The translations under genes were made by a program, and so were the position numbers. 64,000 bases of DNA from Saprolegnia diclina VS20 (lineage: Eukaryota; Oomycota; Saprolegniomycetes; Saprolegniales; Saprolegniaceae), in NCBI RefSeq assembly GCF_000281045.1, contig NW_008246095.1:237087-301086 (forward strand), written 5' to 3'. The notes below the pieces were generated by a model, which saw only the letters and a list, made by a program, of their open reading frames with translations, was not told the DNA's origin and ran no database searches. Of this stretch, positions 21,799-33,197 are shown one piece after another; within the stretch, counting starts at the first letter, position 1, and each line of letters opens with the position of its first letter.

Positions 21799-24700
21799 CT
21801 ATGCTGCTGTTTTCGCGGATGGCAGCGCGGCCTCGCTCTCGAGTCGCACAAAGATCTTGGCCGTATCGAGCTCCTACACGACCGTGTCCATGCTCGCAGT
21901 TTGAACCAAAGTATCGAATGCGCTACCTGCATGAGTCGTGTGTACAGTTCGTCGGCGTTGAACGCCAGTTGCTTGTTGGCTTGTCGGCGGCGGTACGATA
22001 TTGAGATTTGGAGCATGAACGCATTCTGCTCGTCGTACTCGAGCTACGAGTCGGTTCAACGATCTTGATCGCAGCCACAAAGTGCACCTGCACGGTAGGC
22101 ACGGATCCGCCCCACTCCTTTTTGAACTTTTCATTCCACACCACCTTGGCAATGCGGATGTTGCCGTCATAGTTGTGCGATTCGTCCTAATGCGATAGAT
22201 GAGGTTAGGAATTGGACACGTGCCGCGCACCGAGATGTTTTTGGTGCGAAGGAACGTCGCAAGGTTCTTCATGTCGATGGGCACTTGGCGCGTCATGCGG
22301 ATCGAGACGACGCCTTGGGACCGGTACGTGAACGCCTTGAGCGCATAAAGCAAGAGGCCGGCAACGCCCGCCCAAAAGAGAAGACTGAGCACAAACCTAA
22401 GCCAAGCATATATACATTGAGGTGCCAAAGTCGATCAAGGTCCATGTACCAGAGACCGGGCGACTGAAACACGAGCGGATTGAGAAACGAGAGCGCCCAC
22501 GCTTGGCCTTGGAGCGTCCAGTCGCCCGTGAGTCGATCTAAAATATCGAACGCAAGCGTGCCCGAGAGGATCACTTGAATGAGCTGCAGCGTCGTCGCGG
22601 ACCGCTCGTTGATGGCCTGGAGCTCGCACAGCGACCGCATGTGATATCGAATGGCTTCGTGCTGCTTGAATATTTTCTCCTCGCTGCAAATGGCGCTCAT
22701 TTCATTGAGCACGTCGAGCTCATGGCGCGCGCCAAGCATGTTTTTCTCGAGGTCCTTGACGCGGCGCTTGAGCTGGGCTGAGAGACTGCCCAGTTGGAGG
22801 CGCTCGTACAAGCTCCGGCCGGCCTGCTCGGGCGGCTCGGATGGAATCTCAGCTTCGTCGAGCGACTCGCGCAAAAAGCCAAGGGTTTCTTCCAGCAAAA
22901 TCACTTGTTTCGAGAGAACCGCGAGCCGGTTGCGAATCTCGGTGAGCCGATTCGGGTCGCGGTCTGCGACTTCGAGCATTCCACGGACTGTCTTCATGTC
23001 GTCGACGACGATAAACATGCGCGCAAAAAAGTTTTGCGTAAAGAGGTTCATGCTCTCGTACTCGAGGAACGAGCACAGAAGCGGCTCGTGATGGCGCGAG
23101 TTGGGACCTGCAATGAGGAGCCCGTACGCACCAAAGATGAGCGTGTCGTGTTCGCTAATGTCATAGGCTGCGCGGGTGTCCCCAATGACCTATTCCCGAT
23201 TCTTACAGTGCGAGGAAAATTCCGAACGTGTCTACCTGCTTGAGCTCATTTTCGTACTCGCCCTTGTCCATGTACTCTTCCGCCGTCAAATGCGGTGTGA
23301 TCTCATTCGCGATAATGAGGTTGATCTTGTCACGGTGCGCCGCTTCGTTCATAAAGATGAGCTCGAGGAGGCTGCGCTGGTACGCCGAGAGAACCGAGTC
23401 GACGATCTTGGACGAATCTTGCTGCACGTCGACGAGCAAGCGCGAGAGATGGTCCAGCGAAATGTTGTCTTTGATGCGATCCATGATAGCTTCAACCTAG
23501 CGCCATGCATACAGAGACTTGCACGAGAAGCGATTAGAAGGAAGTACCTGCATGCCGTAAAAGCACGAGCCCGACGCGGTGAGCGAGCACCCAAACGTCT
23601 CGACTTGTACAATGCCCGGTGGCTCGGGGAAATGAATGTCGGCTTCAAAGTTGACGTGGTTTGTCAGCGAGTAGTCGAGCACATTGACGGACGTCAAGCC
23701 CGGGTCGACGCTGATTTGCGTGCCGGTCGACTCGGTGTCGACGACGGCGGTAAAGAAGCCCCCCTGTGCACCGATTGTTTCGTGTAACTATGTGTAGTGA
23801 GAGCATGATTTGTACCTGAACGCGCTCGGTCGACCCGAGATTGCAGTTGAGCTGCACGACTTGGTTGGCGCCAAATGGGATAAACTCTGCGACAATGAGC
23901 GAAACCGAGTTTAACGTGATGATCTCGTCCAGTTGGTCGCGAATGCTCGAGTCGCTCAAGCCACACTCGTGCGCGCGATGGGCGTTACTGAGCGTGGGGC
24001 GGCCGCCGCGGCGCAAGCACTGGGGCACATACGCCGAGGAGACGTACGAGACGTCCTCGGTTTCCGTCACCGACGAGACGCGTCGGTATCCGCTGACGTC
24101 GTCGTTGAGCCAGTACTCGTCCCCGTCCCACTCGACGCGCAGGAGGTTGCGAGTGCCGGGGGCATATGCCATCTCGTGGACGGGCGATTTGTCTGCGCGG
24201 CCGAGCTTGGCGATGAGCTCGAGGCCTTTTTCCGAGATTTGGTAGCACGTCACGGGCTGGTACGTCTTGGACGAGAGCTTGAGACCATTCAAGAGCTCTT
24301 CTTCGCGCAGAAAATCAATGTCCGACTTGCCTACATGGAGGGATGCAGCATGATGATCATGTCATATGCATAGGAAGGATGGTGCGATGGACCTTCTTGG
24401 GAGATGTTGAAGTACTTGCGCTTGCTCTCGACGAGCTCGGACGCTGGCGCGTAGTCGTAGTCGAGCGCCTTGGAGACAATGGCTTCGTACAACAGCACGA
24501 GAAGCGCGGGCTTGCGGATCCACTCTTCCTTGTCCGTCGCGAGAACTGCCGGCTTGCTGTAGAGCGAGATCATGTACAAGAGACGGTTTTGGTTCTCCGT
24601 GAGACCCTACGACCATGTTCATAGGGCAGAAGGAAGCTGCGGCGGAGGTACCGTGTCTTCCTCCATCGTCTCGCTCTCATCGTCGTCGTCGTCGTCGATC

Positions 24701-24822
24701 GCTTCGGCTTTGGCCAGCTCTTCCTTGGCCTCTTCGTCGACATCAACATCGGTCTTCTCCTGCGCATGATGGTCATGAGCGCTCGAGGAGCATGAAGCGT
24801 CTACCTCGTCCTTCTTGGCCAT
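21799..24822 (-). CDS. large unknown coiled-coil membrane protein
   Basis: Family not recognised. It starts MAKKDEVDASCSSSAHDHH, followed by an acidic stretch rich in Asp/Glu. Successive exons give GLTENQNRLLYMISLYSKPA, then a conserved-looking soluble region (YQISEKGLELIAKLGRADKS, LLRVEWDGDEYWLNDDVSGY), a Cys-containing segment (GLTSVNVLDYSLTNHVNFEAD), a long helical coiled-coil region (RLAVLSKQVILLEETLGFLR, LKRRVKDLEKNMLG), and two TM spans (WALSFLNPLVFQSPGLW and VLSLLFWAGVAGLLLYALKA) before a soluble C-terminus ending LESEAALPSAKTAA. All introns end in TAG. The length is about 850 aa. The codon bias and consistent splicing say it is a real gene; the function is unknown. Confidence 0.7.
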
Positions 24823-25115
24823 CGCACCGACCGTTGCAATGCGACTGCTTGCGCTCGTTTCGTCCGGTTACAGCTGCCTTGAAATCGGCATCCGGTTTCA
24901 CAATTCGGCATGAATGTGCCACATATAGGAATTTTGCCCAGGAATCGGCAAGGACGCATACGTCACGGAGCCCCGTGTGGCGACGAGCAACAGTGATCGA
25001 GCAAGACTCTGTATCTCTCACTGCTGTTCCATCATACACTGTTCCAAGGGTCGGCTGCGGTGGTGTCGGTGCTTCAACAGCTTGGACGCCGGGAGATGAG
25101 AAGCCTGCATTTAGA

Positions 25116-25767
25116 TTAGTAGTCCTTCTTGGCCATTGGCAACAGACTTGTGCGACATAGGATATCAGCAAGCATCACGCGCTGCTCGTCTTGCACGTGA
25201 AACTCAAACTCATACTCGTGAAAGGCCTTGACGTAGTTGCACTCGTTGTAGCCGAGCCTACAGCGTCCATCGTGAGACTAGGTTGCATGGTCATGGGCCA
25301 AATACGTACTTGCGGAAGAGGCCCAAGGACGCTTCGTTCGTCTCGTTGATCTTGGAGTAGAAACGATGAACGTTCATCTTCTCGACGGCGTACGCCATCA
25401 TCAAGAGCACGGCTTCCTTCCCAAGACCGAGCCCGCGCTTGGAGGCTTCGGCGATCATGATGTCAATCTCGCAGTTGGCCGGATCTTCATCGTCGTTGAA
25501 GAAGAGGTTGACGTCGCCTGCCATCGAGGCTTCGTCTTCGTCGCGGACGTCGTCATTGCCATGGTCGTGGACGATAAAGGTCGCCTTCGTCGGGTCCTCG
25601 CGCCACGTCACCTGCATCTCTTGCTCTTCCGGCAGCGACAGCGGCTCGGACGCGGTCATCTCTAGCAGCCACGGATCCTTCATCCACTCGTGGTACTTGA
25701 CCACATGCCAGGCCGAGTACGGGACGAGGCGGACGCGGTCGCCCTGCAGCTTGACCTCCAGTCGCAT
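25116..25767 (-). CDS. NAT9: N-acetyltransferase 9-like (NAT9)
   Basis: GNAT-fold acetyltransferase of the NAT9 family; in animals it acts on microtubule stability and is cytosolic. It starts MRLEVKLQGDRVRLVPYSAW at 25767. Family hallmarks are YHEWMKDPWLLEMTASEPLS, MQVTWREDPTKATFIV, AGDVNLFFND, EIDIMIAEASKRGLGLGKEA (the acetyl-CoA-binding R/Q-x-x-G-x-G/A motif) and KINETNEASLGLFRK. One intron (GTACG...TGTAG) precedes the last exon (LGYNECNYVKAFHEYEFEF). About 200 aa, the normal size. It is divergent from the TBC gene, only 135 bp away. Confidence 0.9.
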
Positions 25768-25902
25768 GGCACGATTACGATTATGCCAAGTCTGTGGTAC
25801 CGGTATACGGACGCGTCCGGTTCTTTTAATCGTTCTTTTACTTGGCGCGGCGTTCTTTTTCGAAGCGGTCGTGTCTTTTTCAGTTGCAATTCCGATCCTC
25901 GC

Positions 25903-27906
25903 ATGCGAGCCTTGGAGGTCGCCGAGACCCCGCGCTCGCCACGTCATCGACGACCAGCGGACGACGCAGCGACCCAGCAGCCCAAGAGTCTGCCGAGCAC
26001 AGAGCCTCGCCAAGGTCGTCCACCGTCCGAGCGCCGGACGGCCTCGAAGCGGCTGCCCCGCGTGCTCATGCTGCTCTTGGAGCATGGGTGGGTGTCGCCG
26101 GACGATATGCTCTACAGCGTCCTTTTGGCCAGCCCGCGGCAATACCATCGCCTCCAAGGTAGACGAAGCACGTACCACAATGAGCTCGACAGTGGCTAGG
26201 TGGCATTGACCCGTCGCTTCGGGCCTCGTGGTGGCTATACCACGCACGGCGTCAGCGTGCGCTGTTGCCGCAAGACAAAAGCGTGTACGCGCACGAGCTA
26301 TTGCATGGCAATGCGAATGTTCTCTTGACGCTGGCGCACACGGGTCAAGACGGCGAGATCCGACGGGACATTCCGCGGACGTTTCCCCAGGAGCCGTACT
26401 TTGAGACGACCTCGGAGACAGTCCGCCCAGGGCATGTGCACTTGGCCAACATCCTCAAGGCGCTCGCGCTTCGCTTTCCGTCCATCGGGTACTGCCAAGG
26501 CATGAACTATGTCGTGGGGAAGCTCCTGCTCGTCTTGCGTAATGACCGTGCCACGGAAGGCGACCTCACGCGCGACGACGAAGCAGTCGTGTTTTGGACC
26601 GTCGCCGGGGCCATCGAGCAGCACGATTTGCAGTCGCTTTGGGCTCCATCCATGCCAGGGTACGCGATAAACGTACGCATGTCGTATCATCATCGAACGT
26701 TCTGCATTAGGCTGCGCCGCCATATCTATGCGCTACAGACGCTCCTGGAGCGCCAACTCCCACAGCTCTTCTTGCACTTGCGTGCGATTGGCATGCACGC
26801 CGGGTACTTTGCAACGCAGGTACGACGGGGTCCGCAGCGCTAGGGTATCCACTTGTACGATGCTGCTAGTGGTTTGCTACGCTCTTTGCGCGCCTTGTCT
26901 CGCTCGACGCGTTTGCGTGCGTCTGGAACCGCTTCCTCGTCGACGGCGCCAAGCTCCTCTTCCGCATCGCGCTTGTCGCGCTGGCGGAAATGCAAGTCGA
27001 CCTTCTCTCCCTCGTACATGCATTCCATCGCACAGTCCATGACCACAACACTGGTGTACGTAGGACATGGAAGGCGCGAGTACCTACTTTGTGCGGCACC
27101 CCAAAGCACGAGTCGGGGCGCTCGACGGTGCGTCGCTTCTTGAGCGCACAGTGCGCTACAAGGTGACGCGTCGCGGCCTCGACGAGATTGAGACCCAGCG
27201 CAAGCTGTCGTTTCTGCATCATCGCCTCATGCGCAGTCATGGGTCGTCGCTCGACGCTGACATCTTTTACCCCGAGCTCGACGGGCGCCCCGAGGACCCG
27301 CCGTCGGTCTTGGAGCCGATTCGGCGGCAAGTCGCAAGCTACGAGCATATCGTCGCCAACGACATTGCGGTGTTTCGGCTCAAGATTGAGCAGCTTCAGA
27401 AGGCGCTCGAGAAGGCCACGCAGACGCTCGTACGTGCGACGCGCTCCTTTATGGACGCAGCGTACCGCGTCGACGAGCTCAGCGAATGGCACGACCGGCT
27501 CGAGCACCAAGTGCGGACGCTGTACCCTGGCGTGTACCGTACGACGGCGGCATCGCCCGGCTGGTACCTTCGCATGCTCGGGTGTTTTGAGCACCCGCAT
27601 GTACTCCTGAACGAAGATGACGAAACGAGCACCAACGAGGCACTCGACCGGACGTATTTTCGCACCAAGCTCGAGAGCCTTGGCCGTGATCTCGCCCATG
27701 CCAAAGCCGCGTGGGCGGTCGCCAGTGACGCACTGCGCTGGGCGCAGCTCGACGTCGACGAGCGCGCCTTGTACAAGACCAAGCTCGTCGAGCAGTTTTG
27801 GTCGGTGCTGCGGCGCAACGAGAGCGACAAGTCGGCGCTATTGCACACGCTGTTTCACCACGTCGATCAGAAAGAGACAAGCGACCGACTTGACAACGCC
27901 ACATGA
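25903..27906 (+). CDS. TBC-domain Rab GTPase-activating protein
   Basis: Likely GAP for a Rab GTPase in membrane traffic. The start MRALEVAETPRSPRHRR at 25903 gives the only frame running into the first domain helices. The TBC domain carries both catalytic fingers: Arg in IRRDIPRTFPQEP and Gln in IGYCQGMNYVVGKLL. It continues with EAVVFWTVAGAIEQHDL and the GYFATQWFATLFARLV segment, joined across an intron whose acceptor is GCTAG. The C-terminal third (from DMEGASTYFVRHPKARVG) is helical, with coiled coil around LKIEQLQKALEKATQTLV, and is not a known domain. There are four introns, all ending TAG. Specific Rab substrate cannot be told. It stops TGA at 27904-27906, 101 bp from the convergent BFR1 gene. 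Confidence 0.85.
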
Positions 27907-28007
27907 CTTTCTGCAGTTAAAACTCACGGGGCAATGCGACATATAAGTATCTAAGCTCCTAAACTAGTTTGCGCAACTCACATCGTGCAAACGATCGCGC
28001 CGAGCGT

Positions 28008-29468
28008 TTACTCTTCGTCGGCGTACTGGGCTTCGTCGTCGACGATCTCCGACTCGAACTCGGCGGCGACCGGCGCGCCAATGCCAGGGCCCCACGCGCT
28101 GTCCGACGACTCGAACGTCGCGGCGCCCGAGAGCGACGGGAACGCACCCTGGTCAAACGCACCGTTGCCCTTCTTGTTGGCCTTCTTCTTGGGCGACGAC
28201 GGGGCAACCGCAGGCGCATCCGCGCGCACCGTCTGGACCTTGAACCACTCGTTCTTGGCCTTGATGGCCGTGATCGACTCTTCGACGTTCGAGACGAGCG
28301 CCGGCGGCGTCAAGCCGAGCGAGGCGAACGACTGGATCTGGGCAATCGGCAAGACGAGCTTCGTCTCCTTCTTGGCCTTCTTGCCGGCACCGCCCTTCTT
28401 GGTCGACTTCTTGACCGAGAAGAACTCTTCGTCGTCACGCTTGAGCGGCTTCATGCCATCGAGCTCGACAGCGGCCGTCGTTGCGGTGGGCTTGGCAGCG
28501 ACCGCGGCCGCGAGTTCCTTCGCAAACGTCTTTTCGAGAAAGACAACGAGCGCCTGCGCCATGTCCACCTCGTCCTGGTACGGGTGGATCTTGGCCATCT
28601 CGGCCTCGTACTCGGCGACCTTGGCGTCGTACTCGGCCTTGCGGGCCGCATCCTCGGCCTCACGCGCAGCCTTCTTGGCCTCACGCGCAGCGCGGACACC
28701 CTCGTAGTACAAGTCGTTGTCCTTCTTGAACTGGTCACGGAGCGCGCGGATCTCGGAAAAGACCTCGTCGACGCGGGACTTCAAGCCCTTCTTCTCCTCG
28801 AGGAGCGTCGGGAAGAGGTCGCGGCCGCCAACGTCGCTGTCGGCGCGGATCGCGTCCATAACCGCCTTCTGCTTGTTGAAGTCTTCTGTGACAGCCTCGA
28901 TCTCGGCGGACTTGGCCTTCATGGCGGCGCGGATGTCATCCATCGACGCGTTGAAGTCGGCGTCCTTGCCCTGCTGCGCGGCAAACTTGGCCACGCTCTT
29001 CTTGGCGAGCTGGAGGCTCTCAATCTCCTTGATGAGGTTCTTCTCGGCCGTGAGCGACATGGACTTGGTGTGCTGGTCCGTCTCGAGCTGGCGAATGCGG
29101 TCCTCAATCTCCTTGACCGTCTTGTACGGCAGCTGGCTCTGGAGCGACTTCTGCGACTCGCGGTAGTTGTCCTTGGCGCCCTTGGCCTTCTCAAAGTCGA
29201 TCTTGAGCTGGTTGCGCTCCGTGTGGAGCTGCTTCTTCTTCTCGCTGAGCTCGTTGTAGATGACCTTGGCGGCCTTCATCTTTTCCGAGAAGCCCGAGCG
29301 GCCTTCCTTGATCTCATCGAGCTCGTGCGAGATCGCCTTCATGCGGTCGAGCTTCGTCTTCTTCTCGACCTCGAGGGCCGCGACGGCCGCATCCAAGACC
29401 GCCTTGTCCGGCTTGGGGACGATGATCTTCGGGGCCGCGATGGGCGCTTCGTGCTCGATGTCAGCCAT
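28008..29468 (-). CDS. BFR1: BFR1-like mRNP/nuclear segregation protein
   Basis: Single-exon gene of 486 codons. The start at 29468 (MADIEHEAPIAAPKIIVPKP) is preferred over an upstream in-frame Met because of composition. It is mostly long coiled coil, with Lys/Glu/Ala-rich heptads from about residue 25 to 350, which fits Bfr1-type proteins that bind mRNPs and ribosomes at the ER in yeast. Features are KAAKVIYNELSEKKKQLHTE, YKTVKEIEDRIRQLE, LFPTLLEEKKGLK, a basic KKSTKKGGAGKKAKK patch and an acidic C-terminus (VDDEAQYADEE). Family assignment rests on layout and the KxxYxELxxKK-type helix, as coiled coils give weak homology. A 506-codon antisense frame is an artefact. Confidence 0.7.
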   Translation of the reverse strand: MADIEHEAPIAAPKIIVPKPDKAVLDAAVAALEVEKKTKLDRMKAISHELDEIKEGRSGFSEKMKAAKVIYNELSEKKKQLHTERNQLKIDFEKAKGAKDNYRESQKSLQSQLPYKTVKEIEDRIRQLETDQHTKSMSLTAEKNLIKEIESLQLAKKSVAKFAAQQGKDADFNASMDDIRAAMKAKSAEIEAVTEDFNKQKAVMDAIRADSDVGGRDLFPTLLEEKKGLKSRVDEVFSEIRALRDQFKKDNDLYYEGVRAAREAKKAAREAEDAARKAEYDAKVAEYEAEMAKIHPYQDEVDMAQALVVFLEKTFAKELAAAVAAKPTATTAAVELDGMKPLKRDDEEFFSVKKSTKKGGAGKKAKKETKLVLPIAQIQSFASLGLTPPALVSNVEESITAIKAKNEWFKVQTVRADAPAVAPSSPKKKANKKGNGAFDQGAFPSLSGAATFESSDSAWGPGIGAPVAAEFESEIVDDEAQYADEE

Positions 29469-30223
29469 TGGTTCGAATATGGTTTGTGAAGTTGCCGCAG
29501 TTTGCTGACGTCGCGCCACCTTTTTTAATTTCATACAAACTGCAAAGTCGTTTAATAAACCCACTTTGCCTTTGTTTCGCCCACATAGACACTTACCTTT
29601 ATCCGGACACACATACACAGCCCAAGTACACGATGAAACGCCCGCGTCGGGGATCCGGATAGAAAATTCAAGAAGTCAACGCCACGTGGTGCAATTTGGC
29701 GCCAAGAAGTGTAGCGACGCCGCTAGGAATGCTCACAACGTAGACTTTAGAGAACAGACACACTAGTGCTTTACGACACTACATACCGAGTAGGACCAGA
29801 AGAAGCGACTTGTGTAGATGCGGCGGGCATGGCCCCTCTCAAACGAGACAGTCTGTCTACCGCACCTAAGTAAGGTGTGCAATGCAAGAAGCGAACACGA
29901 GAGCAAAGCTCTGAGCATGGGGTGATGGAGATGACGATGACGAGAAGTAGAATATATGGATTGGCATGTGTGAAAGTACGCGCTAGTTCGATACTAGTAC
30001 TAGTAGCGCGAATGTCCTCGATGTCTGCGTGTTGCTGCTGCTTCGGGGATAAGATCTCGAATGATATTCCCCATCACATTGGACATGTCTTCTGCTCTGA
30101 TATTGGAACCGACGCAACGAAACTGCCCTTGGTGTCTTGAGCTCTAAGGCCACAAATCCATCAAGGGCGGCAAAACCGTGGCCAGCATGAGACGCCGAAA
30201 ATAGGCCGACGTGGTTTTCGTCC
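29469..30223. promoter_or_regulatory. divergent spacer between BFR1-like and the MYB gene
   Basis: 755 bp. Two copies of the ATCCGGA core lie at 29601-29608 (TATCCGGA) and 29653-29662 (ATCCGGATAG), 133 and 185 bp before the BFR1 start. A short CTAGTA tandem lies near 29993-30005. The reading frames present are short and lack the coding style; no gene is called. Confidence 0.4.
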
Positions 30224-31766
30224 ATGCCGTCCACGTCGCCGACACGCTATGGCGCCCTCGCGAGTGTCTTCAAGGAGGAGTTCAGTACACACGTGATCCA
30301 CGATCTGCATTTGGATCAGACGGCGCTCCCCGTGTCGCCCCGGCCGTGCTCCCCGCGCTTGAGCCGCCGCTTCCGTGCCAAGTCGGAGACGGAGCTCGTC
30401 GCGGACGAACTTTCGCTTCGCGACAGCGTCAGCAGCGATACGACCACAGGTCATTTTTCCATGCCTCTCTGTTTACACTGCAATCGTTGCAGGGCGATGG
30501 ACCAAGGACGAGCAAGATGCGTTTGTCCAAGGACTCAACCAGTACGGCAAAGACTGGAAGAAGGTCGCTGGCTTGGTGCGTGCGCCGCATCTGCGCGGTC
30601 ATGGCACACAAGATGACGTAGATACCGACGCGAACGCTCATGCAGATTCGCACGCATGCACAAAAGTTCTTTAAGAAGCTCGAGAAAGATCAGCAATCGA
30701 GTGCCATGGTACTTGATCTCCAATCTCTTGCGACGCAATTCCGTGCCGTAGAGCAACGCCGACTTTGACGATTTGATTTTGAAAGAGTCTCGCTGGAACG
30801 TCGTCGGTGACGCACTGCTCGTCGATTTTGACGCCGTCACGGTACGCATGAGGATTCAGTGTCGCCGAATGCGAGAGCTGTGCATAGCCCAAGAAACCCA
30901 TCGTTGGCGAGCGACGGCACCGATCGGGCAGCGTCCCAAGCCCCGACGCCAACGGACGCCGCGACTCGGACCCACGCCACGGTCTTGTCAAGGGCAAAGT
31001 GAGTAAACTGTCCATTGAGACGGGGCCACCAGCGCCGCACAAGCGGTCGGGGCGCTGGACCAAAGAAGAGGAAGAGTACGCCAACCATCTCATTCGCGAG
31101 TTTGACCATGGCGTGCTGCCGCTACCGGACGGGATCTTGCTTCGCGTCTTCCTCGCCAAGACGCTGCAATGCGACCCGATGCGGATTTCCAAAAAGTTTG
31201 CCGGCGTCTTGCCCAAGTCCAAGCAAACGTACCTTCGTGATACCGCCGCGCTCCACAACATGTCGGACGCCGACCGCATGCAAAGGCGACGCGACCTCGC
31301 GGTGCTCGAGCGCCGCTTCTTGGTGGCGACCGGTCAAGTGACGCCGCCATTGGCCTCCACCGTAGAAGAGGAAAGCGAGGACGACGACGAGGAAGACGAC
31401 AGCGTTCTCGATGACGCAGCACTCGACTATCTCATGGCACAGCACATGACACCACCCGCGGACGAGGCGAGCGTCGTGCCCCTCGTGTGCTCGCCGCCAG
31501 CGCTCGGGAACCGGCGAAATAGCATTGAAAACTGCGAGCGCCGCCTGCAAATCGACATCGAAGACCTTGCAACGATCAAGATGACCGAGATGCGCACGAT
31601 TGAGACCACGTCCGTGCCGCTCTACTCGCCGATCCGGCACGGCTATTACATGCTGTCGCCCATGCACCGGTCGCTCTCGCAGGCTATCACAAGTCCCCAC
31701 GCGATGCTATACCCGCTCGACAGCGATCTCTGGTCCATCTTGCAAAACGACGAGGATACCTTGTAA
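30224..31766 (+). CDS. SHAQKYF-type MYB protein with a second conserved RWT/CDPMRISKKF block
   Basis: Predicted nuclear DNA-binding regulator. It starts MPSTSPTRYGALASVFKEE. The first MYB/SANT repeat, GRWTKDEQDAFVQGLNQYGK, is followed by IPTRTLMQIRTHAQKFFKKL, a THAQKFF form of the SHAQKYF motif, with an intron inside. A linker exon (NADFDDLILKESRWNVVGDA) and a basic region follow. A second block opens like a SANT repeat (RSGRWTKEEEEYANHLIREF) but continues GVLPLPDGILLRVFLAKTL and CDPMRISKKFAGVLPKSKQT. I associate this block with a stramenopile-restricted family, from memory and unverified. The C-terminus is acidic (ESEDDDEEDDSVLDD). The gene ends only 51 bp before the next start codon on the same strand. 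Confidence 0.75.
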
Positions 31767-31817
31767 CGTTCAGCCTCGTGAATAATCAAAGATACACCAC
31801 TGCCAACGTCGTTGCCC

Positions 31818-32628
31818 ATGAGCCAGCACGAAGCGTGTGATGATCGCCTTGTCATCTGCAGTCCCATGGCGGACGAGGAGCCGGCGCGCGTGGACGTGGA
31901 TACTGCTGCCATCTTTGCCAGTCTCTACCGCGAGCATGGCTGTACCATCGCCAAGGCCATCTCTCGGGTACGCCTCGCGAGTCTGCGTAGGCCGTCAGCT
32001 GTCGACACAGGCGGAACGCGAGGCCAATGGGTATCCGTCAACGACGCTCACGTACGGTGAGATCGATTTCGAGCCCTTTCGCTCGCTGTTGGAGCTGCTG
32101 AAGGTACGCTCTTCGCGCATTGCACTTCGCATGCACTGTGCTTAGACCAACCACGACGTCTTGACCAAGCCCGGGGGCACGTTTCTCGATGTGGGCTGCG
32201 GCACGGGGCGACCGCTCTTTGCAGCCGCCCTTCTGCACGACTTTGACGCAGTCGTCGGGTATGAGATCCTCGCCACCCTCGCGTCGACGGCGCAGACGAT
32301 CCATGGTCTCTGGCAGCACGAGAAGAAGGCGCTCAACGCGCTCAAGAAGCGGACGCGCTTTGTGATTGGCCACGAGGACGCGACGCAGGTCGAGTGGCCA
32401 ATCGCCGACGTCATCTTCTGCAACGCCACGTGCTTTGACGAGCGTCTCATGCTCTTGCTCACCAAGCAAGCGCTCTTGTACCTCAAGAAGGGCGGGGTCA
32501 TAATGACTGCGACCAAGCAACTCTGCCTCGACGACGACCACGCCCCCGTGCTCGGCCTCGTCCAGAAATTCAAGATGCAGCAAAGCTGGGGCATGTCAAC
32601 CGTGTACATTTACAAACGCGTCGGGTAG
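31818..32628 (+). CDS. DOT1-like SAM-dependent methyltransferase
   Basis: A small class-I methyltransferase of about 225 aa in three exons, starting MSQHEACDDRLVICSPMADE. It has a SAM-binding loop ([20 protein letters not shown]), an acidic ribose-contact position (VGYEILATLAST), and a segment like the DOT1 core (HEDATQVEWPIADVIFCNAT, then CFDERLMLLLTKQALLYLKK). DOT1 enzymes methylate H3K79; here the usual nucleosome-binding extensions are missing, so the substrate is open. The second intron ends CTTAG just before TNHDVLTKPGG. It lies 51 bp after the MYB gene and its stop is 25 bp from the PDCD5 stop. Confidence 0.6.
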
Positions 32629-32653
32629 CCTTGCCCATTGGATGCGAATGGGC

Positions 32654-33197
32654 TTAAAAGTCGTCGTCGTCATCGTCTTCTTCGTCCGAGAAATACGTCC
32701 TTCTCTTCATCTATACGATGGAGCATGAGCACGAGAGACGACCGGAAGCAGAAGCATACCGTGACTTTGGTGCGCTGCTGCTCTTCCGCAGCACCCGTGC
32801 GGTTCAAGAGCTCAATGAACTTGGGCTCGTCAATTTGGCCCGGCAGCTGGCCGCGCTGCGCCATTTGGATGATCAAATCTTCCAGCGCGTGCGCCTTCTC
32901 GGGCTTGACGATAGCAATGCGGTTCACTACCCAGAAGACCACTCAGTCAGGACCTTGCGGCTGCGTAGGTACATACGGCGCTCCTTGGCCGCGGGCGTCA
33001 TGAGGCTCGTGAGAATCTGCTTCTTCATCTCTTCGTTCTCCCTACGCACCACGAACGTTCATGCATGGCGCAGGAAGCTCATGCACCTACTGCTTGCGCA
33101 TCTGCTCCGCTTGCATCTGCTCCATGGACTTCTACGCAGGTCGTTGCATGAGCCCTTCTCCATGCCATTGTCGTCGTCGTACTCCTCCCGCCTGCAT
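32654..33197 (-). CDS. PDCD5: programmed cell death protein 5-like (PDCD5)
   Basis: Small conserved DNA-binding-type protein of the PDCD5/TFAR19 family, linked to prefoldin/TRiC and tubulin folding. About 113 aa from five tiny exons. The first exon (MQAGG) is inferred from a GTACG donor. Next come KSMEQMQAEQMRKQ, ENEEMKKQILTSLMTPAAKE, then NRIAIVKPEKAHALEDLIIQ with MAQRGQLPGQ (the family signature), FIELLNRTGAAEEQQRTKVT, and a basic-acidic end MKRRTYFSDEEDDDDDF like the human protein. All introns end GTAG or ATAG. The start codon at 33197 is the least certain part. Confidence 0.85.

Noticed and set aside
24823-25115. Extra gene between the unknown protein and NAT9
   Set aside because: A 132-codon minus frame extends over the NAT9 3' end but lacks splice support and any family.
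27969-29489. 506-codon open frame antisense to the BFR1-like gene
   Set aside because: It arises from Lys/Glu/Ala-rich codons read backwards (Leu/Arg/Val repeats). The minus-strand protein is a proper coiled coil.
30224-31766. Calling the second block of the MYB protein a plain second MYB repeat
   Set aside because: Only the GRWTKEEEEY opening agrees. The third helix and its regularly spaced Trp residues are missing, and the CDPMRISKKF end is foreign to MYB.
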